Positions 35,251 through 46,340 of a stretch of DNA of 64,000 nt are shown here, piece by piece (the first letter of the stretch is position 1; each line of letters begins with the position of its first letter). A model generated the notes under the pieces. It was not told where the DNA came from. It did not search any database and saw only the letters and a list, made by a program, of their open reading frames with translations. The stretch spans positions 372,001-436,000 of the forward strand of contig CAJQUN010000426.1 in assembly GCA_907163345.1 (NCBI GenBank), written 5' to 3'. Made by a program: the position numbers and the translations under genes. Source of the stretch: Haberlea rhodopensis. Its lineage: Eukaryota; Streptophyta; Magnoliopsida; Lamiales; Gesneriaceae.

Positions 35251-35770
35251 GTTGTCGCTTTGATTCATATTTTTGATGATTAATTTTATTAGATCGTTTC
35301 CAGTATTTTCTAATCGTGTTTAAATTTCAAAAATTACGGAGTCCGGAAATATAGAAAATGGATTACCCAAAATCGCTGGTAACTGTTTTTTACAACCCAT
35401 CGCCGAAAATCTTCACGCTGGCGGCGGTCGCTGGCGGGATGGCGGCGAACACGGCTGAGAAATTGTTCTCCACCGCCGTCCACGCGCCCAGACTGGAATC
35501 AACCAGCAGGTTGGTTGATTTGCGCACGGAACTCACACAAATCTCTGCAAACGTTGCTGAGGATAATGGCGTGAGATCCATGGAAGACGTTCAGCGGTAT
35601 TCCGTCGGAGCAGCGTGAGGCTGGCGGCGTGCAGCCTGGTGAAAGGGGTGGCGGCGCTAACCCTAGCTAGAAACCCTAATGTGTAAATTGGGGAAGAGGA
35701 TGCCGAGCAGCAGAAGGCGGCGGCTGATATACCTCAGCAAACCCTAATTTCAATTTGAGAAAGATGATGA
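35250..35770 (+). other. GC-rich leader segment of the copia-type element
   Basis: An 86-codon open frame (35358-35618, starting MDYPKSLVTVFYNPSPKIFT) lies in a locally GC-rich block with GGCGGC words. It lacks gag motifs and resembles no family I know. It could be leader sequence or a captured host fragment. An abrupt change to AT-rich DNA occurs at about 35770. Confidence 0.4.
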
Positions 35771-35999
35771 ACAGTTTTCGGAAATTTAAAAAAAAAATAT
35801 ATATATATTATTTTTGTTAAATCCGAAAAATAAAGAGAATTTTTTGGTTGAAATTGCATTTTTAATTTTTGGATCCAACTTGTTTGGAGTCCATAAAAAT
35901 TATTTTGGGTCATTTTAGATGTTTTATCCGGATATTAATTTTTGAAATAATAAATTATAAACTTAATTAATTAAAAATATGATTTTTAATTTATTAAGT

Positions 36000-36330
36000 G
36001 TAAAATGGAGATTTTACAATTAGTTGAAAATGTAATTAATTAGAAATTGAATGAAAATGTTTCATTTAATTTGTTAATTTTATTTTTGGCTAATATTATG
36101 ATTTGTAGGTAAAATAGTGATTTTACCAAGTAAATGAAAATTTAATTAATTAAAAATTAAATGAAAATGTTTCATTTTATTTGTTAATTTTATTTTCGAT
36201 TACTATAATGATTAAAAGGTAAAATAAAGATTTTACCAATTTATTGAAAATTTAATTAATTAGGAATTAAATAAAATGGTTTTATTTAATTTGTTAATTT
36301 TATTTTCAATTAATAATGCGATTAGTGGGA
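36000..36330. repeat. Tandem repeat in the copia leader, three units of about 110 bp
   Basis: Units start at about 36000, 36109 and 36219. Each begins GTAAAATNNNGATTTTAC, an inverted repeat, and continues AAATTTAATTAATTA with a downstream TTTGTTAATTTTATTTT. Units differ by several substitutions. Confidence 0.85.
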
Positions 36331-37504
36331 AACGATAGAATAAATTAATTATTGTGATCTAATTACATGTGATGTGATTAGTACAATTACATATGATGTA
36401 ATTGTTTAGTTTAATGTTTAATTACATATGATGTGATTGTATGATGGATTATTACGGGCCTTGACCAATGTGTTTAGGTGAATGTTTAGGTTTTTAATGT
36501 TTCATTATAATTGTGATTTTGGTTATCAGGCCTGCGAGCCTGCTCTCTCTATTTTCTGATGTATCCCACCCCGAATTTGTATCCCTATTCTCTTGTTTGC
36601 ACGATTTAAATGTAAAATCTTTAGAATTAGTGGGAGATCGAGATTGAAGACGGAGCACCAAGATCAAGACTTGTATGATGGAAACAAAATGTAATAGGAT
36701 TGCATTGCATACCTGCATCACCTTAGACAGACTTGTGATCCACGTATGGCTCACGTGGATCAATTAGGAAAAGGCCGTAATCGTCCATATTTATTTTTAT
36801 TATGCATGTGATGTATGATAAATGTTTGTTTGAATGTTTTATTAGTACATATGACTGCATGAATAAAACATAGTTGCATGAATCCGGCAATCAAACAAAC
36901 AAGTACTTGATGAGATTTAAAAATTATTAAATCCCTCTTTTGAATATGATTCAAAATATTTTAATATCAAATTGTAAAGGGAGCTCAAAGGAGTTTGTTG
37001 CTTCCTGTCTTCCATCAACAGTTAAGCCATGAGACGCTACTTGTGTCAGGTGTCTTGTCTCACCCTCGTGGGGGGCATCTGGCATGGGAAAGCTGTGTGT
37101 TTAACTGCCACTTAATTATGGATAGGGTTCTGTTAACCTTTAAGATTACTCACCCTCGTGGGGTCTTATTGGCGAACATTACCATCCGTGGGATGGGTTA
37201 GTTTGACGTGAGAAGGCATAATTGGCCTGCCTCCGTAGGGTTATGTCAATCACGAGATGAATATCTTGGGGGTTGCATATGATGCAATTGTGAGCTACCT
37301 TTAGTATCATGAGGTCGGCTGGACCCTCGCCCGGGGCTATCATGAGCTAGTTGGACTCCAAGCCCACTAAGAAAATACGATTTTCCGTTCATTTGTCATG
37401 AGGGTGACGAATTCGAAAAATTTAGTGGGAGCATTCAATAACTAAAGCCCATAGTTTTTGAATAAATTAATAATCAAACAGTTTGCATATATTTTCTGTT
37501 TATT

Positions 37505-38230
37505 CTCAGTATTGTGATTGCCGTGAATCCGATTGCATCAATTCTCGATACAAACAAAGTAACCGCACCAAATTATTCTGATTGTCTAATAATTTTAAAA
37601 TAGTGCTTGCTTCTAAAAGATTGCTATATACCCTTGGTGGGAGCCTCCTGTTGAAGTGTCTCCCGGTTCGTCTCATGAAGAGATTGCCACACTTGATAAG
37701 TGATGGCACGATGGTCTCTAGACTAGGTGCTATATGATAGTATCAATGTCACCAATGAGTTTCAACACAGATATGAGAAATTCGTTCACATTGCTGATAT
37801 TTTCCAACACCTACAAATGTTGTTTGGTGAATAGACGCGATTACTGAGACTCGTGACTTCAAAAGAGATATTTTCATTTCACATGCGAGATGGGGCTTCG
37901 GTCTATGAGCATAGTGTAAGAAAAATATCTCTTGTTGAGAAATTGGAAAATCTGAATGTGACAAATCCTCATTAATTGGCTGTAGATTTGATCTTATAGT
38001 CAAAATATTGGAAACTCATGTATCCTTGATTCAAAGGAGAAACGTGTTCTTCTTATTGAATCTTCTACCAATGGTATTTCAAGGATAAAGAAGAGGAAGG
38101 GAAATGATTCCCAACCTCAAAAGACGAAAAAGGATATAGTAACAACTATGAAAGGAGAGGCATCTATGTTTTCACTGCTGGTCACTGGCGCAAAATTGTA
38201 AGGAATACCTAGACTAGAAGCGTTCTAGAA
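37505..38230 (+). pseudogene. Degenerate copia gag
   Basis: Across shifting frames the order fits a copia gag. An N-terminal ILDTNKVTAPNYSDC segment lies near 37535. A VTNEFQHRYEKFVHIADIFQ-like block is near 37745-37800, and MRDGASVYEHSVRKI with LVEKLENLNV near 37880-37960. A broken CCHC knuckle (HWRKIVRNT region) is at about 38180. Every segment is interrupted by stops or frameshifts, so no working gag can be made. Confidence 0.75.
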
Positions 38231-38639
38231 AGGGTATGTTTTATATTAAAATTAAATGTTTCTATTGGTTCTACTTCTTTGGTATATGATGCCAGTTGTG
38301 CTCGCATTTTTGCAAAGAGTTGCATGTGATGTGAAGAAGCAGAGAGCCCTAGGAAGGTGAACCTACCTGAGACTAAGCATTGTAGCAAGAGTTGTTGCAA
38401 TGGCTGTTTGAAACATTTATTTAATATAAAATCTTGAACTGGTTAGGAACTGGTTTGAGCAATTATTTATTTGTTCTAGATTTAATCATGAACATTGTTC
38501 CTATTTTGATAGAGAATGATATTCTTTTAAATATGCGAATGTGATTTGCATTATTTTTAAGAATGCATGTTTTATTGAATCTGGTGAACTTATGAATGAT
38601 TAGTATGATTATATTCAAAGAATGTAAAAAGAATGATAA

Positions 38640-40720
38640 CTTAAATCCAACATATATTTAGCATGTGCTGAATGTCCATTGAATCTGATTCATATGGACG
38701 TATGTGGAGTACTAAATGTTAGTGCAAGATGATGTTGAGTTATCTTAAAGAGAATGTGATTCTCTCTGAGTAACTCTCTAAAGTTACATATTTGTTGAAT
38801 ATAATTCATACCAATGCATTGACCAAAACTCCATATACGATATGGATTAAAAAATAATCCAAATTTATATTTTGAGATTGTTCTGCTTACGTGAAGCAGC
38901 CAGTGGGAGATGAGTTGGATAGTTGATCCATCTTATGTTATGTTGTGGAAATTTATATTATCAATTGCAGGCAAAGAGTTTGTTTCGCAAGTGCAATTTT
39001 TCTAGAGAAAATGTTTCTATTAGAAAGGATGACAACATAATATAACTTGAAAGGGTTCAAGAACCACAAACCACTAGAAAAGTGAAAACGGTGAAATTAA
39101 TTGAGTCAATCATAACCTTTGATTTACACGCACGAAGGAGATTTGAAAATGTTTCAAGAACTCCTGATAAATTTAATTTCCTCATAGAAAGTAGTCAAAA
39201 TGATTTTGACCATGGATGTGATCCTAGAACTTTCAAGGAGACGATGTTGGACATCGTTTTGGGATATTGGCGAGATGCCGTGAAATTTGAAATAGACTCC
39301 ATGTACTCCAATAAGGTATGGGCCTTAGTAGATCCTCTTTGGGAATTGTTCCCATTGGCTGCATGGATTTACAAGTGAAAGCTTGGAGTGGATGGGAAGG
39401 TAGTGACCTTCAAAGCTTGACTGGTGAGAAACGATTATTCTCATAGGCAAAGAGTTGTTTATGAGAAAATTTTCATCGGTTATGATGCTATAGTCTATTT
39501 AGATTTTATTAGTTATATCTTTATATTATGAATATGAGATATGAGTAATGGATGTGAACACAACATTTCTCAGTGGTGGCATTGAGGTAGAAATGTAGCA
39601 ACCAAATGTGTTTACAACTTCTTGTAGTGAGAAAAATGTTTTCAAACTCCAGAGGTCCATTTATGGGCCTAAGAAGGCATCTCGAAGTTTGAACTTCCGT
39701 TTTCATAACATCATCAAAGTGTTTGGTTTTGTTAAAATCCGGAAGTGGCATGTGTGTGCAAAAGGGTTAGTAGGAGCATGGTTACATTTGTGATGCTTTA
39801 AGTCGATTATATCATGCTAATTGTGAATGGTATTGGATTAATCAATTAAAGCATGATTATCTACTAATTTCTCCATGTAAGATTGAGAGAAGCATCATAA
39901 GTGCTTAGCATAAGGATCTATAGGGATAGATCTAAAGGATGCTTGAAATCTCTCAATCTACGTACATAAACACTGTGCTAAAAGGGTTTAGCATAGAATA
40001 GTCGAAAAATGAGTTACTTCATAATATGTCATAGTATTCATCTCGGGAGTCAATGGGTCTTAAGATTGATGAGGAGAGAGAAAAGATGACATTGGTACCT
40101 TATATTTCTACTTTTAATAGCATACTGTATGCTATGGTATGTACTTGGCCTGATGTATGTTCTTAGAGTAATGGACAGACATCAGACAGATCCCGGTGAA
40201 GGTCACTGGAAAACTGTGAAAATAATCCTCATGTTCTTATGAAGAACTTATGAATGTTCATGGTTTTTGGATCTGTAAGTGGAGAAATAAAAGTTGAAGG
40301 CAAAGCTGATGCTAGTTTTTAAATTGGATGTAGATGATACCATATCGATGGTCGGATTTGTATTTAAGCTCAATGATGGTGATGTCTCTTGGAAACGTTC
40401 CAAGCAAGACACCACATTGGATTCCACCACTGAAGCTGAATACATTGCAGCATACGATGCAGCAAAGAGGCAGTTTGGATAAGAAATTTCATCCAAGAGT
40501 TGGGTTTAATTTATAGTGCAATTGACACAGTCTCTGTGTACTGTGACAACATTTGAGCTATTATGAATAGCCAAGATCTCATCAGGATCCAAACATATAT
40601 TGAGAAAATACTATCTAATGAGAGAGATGGTATACACGACATTATTATCGAGAGAATCGCTTCAACAGAAAAATATAGTGAATCCACTGACAAAGCATTT
40701 ACAATAATTGGTGTCTGTTA
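38640..40720 (+). pseudogene. Degenerate copia pol (integrase, RT and RNase H pieces)
   Basis: A short integrase piece (LIHMDVCGVLNVSAR) lies near 38690. The pre-RT/RT start (PRTFKETMLDIV...DSMYSNKVWALVDP) is in the 98-codon frame 39082-39378. Frameshifted RT fragments run through about 39790. RNase H pieces (TTEAEYIAAYDAAK and VYCDN) lie at 40410-40560, and a C-terminal STDKAFT remnant near 40695. Most of integrase and the RT active-site region are missing. Loss is far greater than expected from the near-identical LTRs. Confidence 0.8.
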
Positions 40721-42143
40721 GACATCTTGGGAAGATGGTCTTAAGACACATGAGTAGTTGGCTTTGGGAAAGTGAAAGATATTATTGTCATACATGATTA
40801 AGTAAATCAATAGTTGATTGATTGTACCTGTAATCTTATTATGACAAATATTTGTTTGAATATTAATATATATGTCACTTCTTCATCTGTTTACCCATGC
40901 ATCTTGATGCATTGATGAAGTCCTTGAGATTGCTATAGTTCATAGAATGTGGTTACGCATATGATGGTGATCATGAAATACATTCTCGACTGCGATTTCT
41001 AAATGTTCCTGGTCGATGAGCCTTCGAGAATGGGATATCGATATATGCTCGTTAGAGACTGGTATTCATGATGTGTCTAGTGTAGTGCGCCGCGTTTCAT
41101 CGGCGTTGGCTTGGAGAAGTCAGCACACATGAATAGGTGCTCATTAGGAATGAGTTCACTGAACGACCCTACTCGGAATTCTATAAGTGGTTACCATTTG
41201 TCGAGTATAGAATTTCTAGTCATAGTTGTGCACCATTACTCCTCATGACCCGAGGCGTCATTGAGGTCTTGATAGATAGCTGTGTACTTTGATTTAATGA
41301 CTGATCAAATGTGGGTCATAAAGTCATTATTTTGGGTATCCAGTGATGCTGTCAGATGCCTATGATTGTCGTTGGGGATTCACCACTGGTCTTGATGAAC
41401 CAGGATGTCCTATGTGTTTTTCTATATATGATTCGAGGAATCTCTGGCCAGAGTGGGTAGTGCTTGTGAAAAATGAGTTTTTCATATACGCATACAATGA
41501 ATCATATAACGTGAAACAAATACATAGTTATTGAAATCATAATGGGTCTCGATCAACCAATGCCCTAGATTCAATCGGGACATACTGAGTGAAAGGAATG
41601 TACTGCACGCTAACTATGGCTGACAGGTTCTCGTACGTTGCTAGTCATTTGTATCTAGGTCTTCGTGAAGCGCAGATGCTAGGCGCTACCCACGATCGGT
41701 AGGTTGTTGCTGGAATTATATTTCGGTAATTGTCTATTAAATGAGTTTAATTGACAATGGGGCATTCAGGGTAAGCCCAAAGAAGTTGTTTGACTTCTAA
41801 AATCACAAAGGTTGTGATCCTACTGCTATGATACACTTGAGCCTCGCTGGGTCACAATCAACCGGCCGCCGATCTATCGATGAGAATTGAGACTTAAATG
41901 TTAAGTGCTCAAGATTGTGTGATTGATATTCAAGATATGAGTTTAATTTTTGAAAGCTCCTCACTTTAGTGGAGTTTCTATGTTTGGAAAGGTTCCATCT
42001 ATAAAAAGTTCTAAAATTAAAAAGTATGATATATTTATCTCATAATTATGTACGTCATTTGTACATCAAGTTATTCAATTGGATTGACCTACTTGGATTA
42101 TGAGTTTGGTGCTCATGTGTTGGCTTTTGGGCAAGTGGGAGAT

Positions 42144-42533
42144 TGTTAGCATATATGCCCTATAAGCCAAAAGTTGGCCTATTGGGCTTTATGCACCCAA
42201 AGCCCATTAGTTCCTTAATGACCCTATAAATATGTCATTCTAGTTGAGAGACTCAATTCATTCCATAGAATTCCAATTCACCCACTCTCTGAGAATAACC
42301 GTCATCACACTAGCACTGATGCTGGCTTGTAGATCTGGTCAGGTTGATTGGACTCGAGGGTCACCGCTGCAGATTGATTTCGCTGTTATCGGTAATCCAT
42401 TTTCGTGCATTATATTATGATATTTGCATGTTTATATATGAATCAGGCGCGATCGACCGTCCCCGGGTCAGATCTGTTTATTGTATTATTTCAGCTGCGT
42501 TTGGATCTGGCGCCGGGGTACGAAAACCCAACA
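42144..42533 (+). repeat. 3' LTR of the copia-type element
   Basis: 390 bp, preceded by the purine tract at 42133-42143 and followed by target duplication ATTAG. Confidence 0.95.
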
Positions 42534-42539
42534 ATTAGA

Positions 42540-44000
42540 TCCGAGATTTATGGTCACGATATTCAGAATACGTCCATCTAATATATATATGTGTAAATTT
42601 TATATATGAGTACTTTATATGAGCATATGACAAAACACATGTAATATACTTAAAATATTCTAGTTCTGTATGTGTCCTTTCTCTGATTATCAGAAATGAT
42701 ACCGAAACCAAATATTGTTTGCTATAGCACAAAAAATGTTTATATTTCATTATACGAATATCCGTTGACGGTGGAGACCGAATTTTCTGTAAAATGTTAC
42801 ATAGGATAGATACACTTTAATTTGTTACTGATTAGTCAATTTTACGTTTTAGTGCAACTTTGTTTTGTATTTTTAGTATTTGTTTTAAGGATACCAAAAT
42901 GGTGCTAAACATGTCCGATGTCATGCAAATATTCTTGCTAGAAGGGCCAAAAGTGTAAAATAAACCAAATTATTACACTAAGATCTAACTTTAACTTATT
43001 AGAGGACCAAAGTTCAATATATTTTTCAATCCAATACAACGTATATATCTCACATATATGATGTATGTGATGAACTAAGTGTTCGGTTATATTAATGGTT
43101 CAAGTTTATAACCCATGACCAAATGCTATTCATAATTGAATGGAGGTGGATTTTATTCGAATAAATAGCTGCTTATCTGAGGCATAAATAATATAAATTT
43201 TGTATTCTTATGGAAGGGTAAATTACAATAGTCGTCCAAATTGTTAGGACTGAACAAATAGAATCACACCTAATTGTTTTAACAAAAATAATCTCATACA
43301 AAATGTTTTAACAAATATAGACTCACAAAAATAGCCTCAATACCACTTTTCTATTTAAAAAATAGATTGGACATGTACATGAAATATGTCTGTTTAGGAA
43401 CAAAGCTCCATATGCTAGCACGTGTCTGTTTCGTTTGTTTCTTCAATAGAAAAGTGGTCCCGATACTATTTTTTGTTAAAAAAAACAATTTATGTGATAT
43501 TATATATAGTCGAGCTCAAATCCATCCCATATCGAATTCTTATTGCTACTATTGATACATCGAATTCGCCTTTTACATATGATTAACATCCAACACCAAC
43601 CAAACGAAATTCAAATCAAGATATCATCATGCAATCACATAATCTTAGTTTGTGTCCAAAATTTCCATGGAATGTCCCATTACAATATATCAGGAGTCTA
43701 ATTTCAGGACCCACCCACCCCTAAATAAAATTTCAAATAATCACAAAAATATAAAGATTCATTAGCTACATGAAATGACCAAAGTTAGAGTGGCCACGAC
43801 CACCTCTATCTCATCAAAATCTGATCGTTTTCAGCTAATCATTTCGTCATTTTGAATTACACATAGATACCTGTGTAAATTAATTATCTTCTCAGTTACT
43901 CAGATGTGGACTTGTCATCATTTTTCATTCATTACAACCTTATTTTGTTTCCTAGGAACCCAAAATTAATCACTGTCTTAGAATACTAGGTCTTTGTCTT
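42540..44000. other. Upstream intergenic region of the zinc-finger gene
   Basis: AT-rich. No gene recognised. The promoter of the zinc-finger gene must lie here but no clear TATA box can be chosen. Confidence 0.5.
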
Positions 44001-44045
44001 CTTGTTCTTGTTCTTCTTTTTCTAACGGAAGAAACAAGATATTGG

Positions 44046-44864
44046 ATGTGGGCTAAAACAACACCTGGTTCGAATCCTCAAATTCTGTCGGCTGCAATGA
44101 ACTCTTACAGTGATTCGTGGGAAGAACAGGCTTTTGCATTTGATGTAGCTGAAACACTTGGAGGGTGTGTCTGGCCACCAAGATCTTATTCTTGCAGCTT
44201 TTGCAGAAGAGAATTTAGGTCAGCTCAAGCTCTAGGAGGCCATATGAATGTTCACAGAAGAGAAAGGGCTAGATTGAAACAATCTCCAACTATATCTTCA
44301 AACACTGATCAAGTTACAGCTAATCACACGTCTAAAATCTGTTCTTTCTTGTACAAAAACCCTAACCTTGAAATTTCTGATACTCTGGTTTCAGACCCAA
44401 GAAATATCAGTATTAGGGTTTCATCACCTCCTGCTACAAAAGATACATCAGCCCTTTGTTTCTTTTCCCCCATATTTCAGCAAAATTTGAAGAATACCAA
44501 AGTTTCATCTAGTCATCCCTCTTGGTCAAACTTTGTTACAGATAAAAAAGATTGTTTTTTAGATTCGATCAAGAACCAACAAAAGAAATCGAAGTTCATA
44601 ATTGAGCCGAATCCTACAGAAGATTATTCTACGGAGGATTTATCAGTGAGTTTGGATTTGGTAGTTTGTGGAACAGGTAATGGATCAAATGATGAAGATG
44701 CTGGTGGTTGTAAGAGGAGGAGAATGGAATCCAAGCCCTTGAGCTTCTTCCAACAATCGATTAAAACGGGTAGAGTTCAAACAGATGTCTTTAAACTGCG
44801 CTCGACTTCTGTAGAGGAAATAGATCTCGAGTTAAGGCTTGGTGATGCTCCAAAGGTGAAGTAA
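44046..44864 (+). CDS. SUPERMAN-like single C2H2 zinc-finger repressor, 272 aa, intronless
   Basis: One plant-type zinc finger sits at residues 48-70 (C50, C53, H66, H70) with the signature QALGGH (61-66), embedded in WPPRSYSCSFCRREF and HMNVHRRERARL. A KRRR basic patch (223-226) could be nuclear targeting. The C-terminus has an EAR motif DLELRL (260-265), which in this family recruits TOPLESS-type co-repressors. The protein is thus probably a nuclear DNA-binding repressor of the SUPERMAN/RABBIT EARS/ZFP10-11 group, active in floral or shoot development. I use the first ATG at 44046; a second in-frame ATG (M18, 44097) is an alternative. The open frame is intact and intronless, as usual for the family. 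Neighbouring sequence is non-coding. Confidence 0.95.
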   Translation: MWAKTTPGSNPQILSAAMNSYSDSWEEQAFAFDVAETLGGCVWPPRSYSCSFCRREFRSAQALGGHMNVHRRERARLKQSPTISSNTDQVTANHTSKICSFLYKNPNLEISDTLVSDPRNISIRVSSPPATKDTSALCFFSPIFQQNLKNTKVSSSHPSWSNFVTDKKDCFLDSIKNQQKKSKFIIEPNPTEDYSTEDLSVSLDLVVCGTGNGSNDEDAGGCKRRRMESKPLSFFQQSIKTGRVQTDVFKLRSTSVEEIDLELRLGDAPKVK

Positions 44865-44942
44865 TTAGCTGCAAATTGTTTTGTTTGTTTTTAACCAAAG
44901 AATTACATACCTTGTTTTAAATTGTATTTTCATTCCAGCAGA

Positions 44943-44948
44943 AATAAA
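44943..44948 (+). terminator. Candidate poly(A) signal of the zinc-finger gene
   Basis: AATAAA lies 79 bp after the stop codon, in AT-rich sequence. Confidence 0.55.
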
Positions 44949-45099
44949 GATGATAGATTTCCTCTAAACCCTTATTTTAGTTTATTATAAGGGGGATGCA
45001 GATGGCATCTTCATTCTGTTTAATATTCCTGCCATATTTACGGTCATGAATCGATTGTGTTTAAAGTCTACTTCATTCGAATTTTAAGTGTAATATTTT

Positions 45100-45390
45100 T
45101 TTGTAAAAGCAAGTGCAATAATTGCACCGTTAAGATTAGAGTTGCACCGTTATCATAAGATGTAGCTTTTGTAAAGCGGCAAGCTTTTGATCCTACATTT
45201 GGTATCGGAACCAAAGTCATGTGTTCGATTCGAGTTGTAAGGTAGTGCAATTATTGAGAAGGTGACTGATGGAGTGCAATTGTCCCTCCTGGAGAGCGAT
45301 GGCGCTTAGGCTGTTATACAATTTAAAAAATAGAGTTACATCGTTACCATCAATTATAACATTTGGTAAAACAACAAGCGTTTGATCCTG
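45100..45390. repeat. Dispersed repeat copy 2 (TTGATCCTACA / TTGGTATCGGAACCA)
   Basis: It shares GCTTTTGATCCTACA, TTGGTATC and GGTAGTGCAATTATTGAGAA in order with 26885-26990. A shorter third piece (GCGTTTGATCCTGCAAATTT) follows at 45378. GTGTTCGATTCGAG inside resembles a Pol III B box, so a tRNA-related SINE or a PBS-derived repeat are both possible. Confidence 0.5.
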
Positions 45391-45394
45391 CAAA

Positions 45395-46180
45395 TTTTAT
45401 CAAAATTTCTCCCTCGAATATATCACATTTATTCATGCAAATTCCTGGACACCGTCCGTGGCTGCAAGACGAGATAAATCATGAGTTTTAATGGATCCCT
45501 TAATCAAAACACTGACGAATAGCTGAATTTGCATTCATTTTCCTTCCAAAGAAAATATGAGTATGCACTCTTTTTTCATAGGTATACTAATTATAGCATC
45601 GAGGATTTAATTTCATTAAATGTTTCATGCATTAGAAATACACAGAAATTGTCAGTGGGAGGATTGATGATCATATTTAATATGTATAGAAGTTCTTACA
45701 TGTACAAGATTAAAATTGCGTATAGGAGATTAAAATTCCGAATGAATTACAGATCTTGGAAAAGCCATCTCAAGAAAAAAGTTACTATTTCCTACTTTAA
45801 AGAAATGGATGTCATTTCAATTCTAAATTATATATTTGCATCTTATTGCATGACTACTCCAAGGAATTATTAAGGATTGGAACAAAGCGAAATTAGTCAA
45901 TCGGACACTTGAATATATAGATTTGATATATCTTACATATAATAGTGCATTGATTGAAGTGATCCCTTTAAGTTACCCCATCGACATGCTAAAATCAACT
46001 CAATAATATGAAATATAGACAGGTTGGTTTTTCAATATTGAAGTACAAATAAGTCAGATACAACACAACATGGATTCCCTTTTCCTTTGTACTATTATTA
46101 CCAAATCTGTTTGTAATAAAGCATAAATCCATACACTTGTAGTCCCCTCTTTCACTTTTCTTCTTTATTTAATTTCTCAA
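45395..46180. other. Intergenic, no gene recognised
   Basis: A 114-codon open frame (45529-45873) shows no recognisable motif and has AT-rich composition like its surroundings; not called as a gene. Confidence 0.45.
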
Positions 46181-46185
46181 TAAAT

Positions 46186-46340
46186 GGACGAACACGATGT
46201 ACAAAGCTCCCGTAATGTGAGGCGTTCGACAGGGGCCGGGACCATTGGGTCTAATCCCCTACAATACAAGAGGTTACTTCCGTGACTCGAACACATGACT
46301 TCTAGATAACAAGACATTAATTTTACCGTTGTGCCAATGC
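46186..46340 (-). mobile_element. Au-like SINE, interrupted at its 5' end by the chromovirus
   Basis: On the minus strand the segment has an A box-like TGGCACAACGG, then a B box-like TGTTCGAGTC about 40 bp on. It continues with AACCTCTTG, a GGTCCCGGCCCC-like run and GGGAGCTTTGTAC. This order matches the plant Au SINE. The chromovirus target duplication AATGC (46336-46340 and 55313-55317) lies next to the A box, so the retrotransposon landed in or at the head of this SINE. Confidence 0.75.

Larger units (their letters stand above)
34845..42533 (+). mobile_element. Complete copia-type LTR element with intact ends (7689 bp), TSD ATTAG
   Basis: Two 390-bp LTRs bound the element, flanked by exact ATTAG at 34840-34844 and 42534-42538. 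A primer binding site TGGTATCAGAGCC starts at 35236. A purine tract AAGTGGGAGATT sits just before the 3' LTR. The LTRs differ at four positions that I can count. Gag and pol remnants inside (37505-40720) are copia-type but heavily broken. Long leader (35250-37500) and trailer (40720-42143) regions are non-coding. The insertion lies in the gypsy remnant at its protease linker and is the younger of the two. Confidence 0.93.

Noticed and set aside
35358..35618. 86-codon frame in the copia leader as a functional gene
   Set aside because: No gag or host domain recognised and it sits between PBS and degenerate gag; kept only as a note on the leader.
45529..45873. 114-codon frame downstream of the zinc-finger gene
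   Set aside because: AT-rich, no domain, no repeat boundary and no regulatory context; chance frame is likely.
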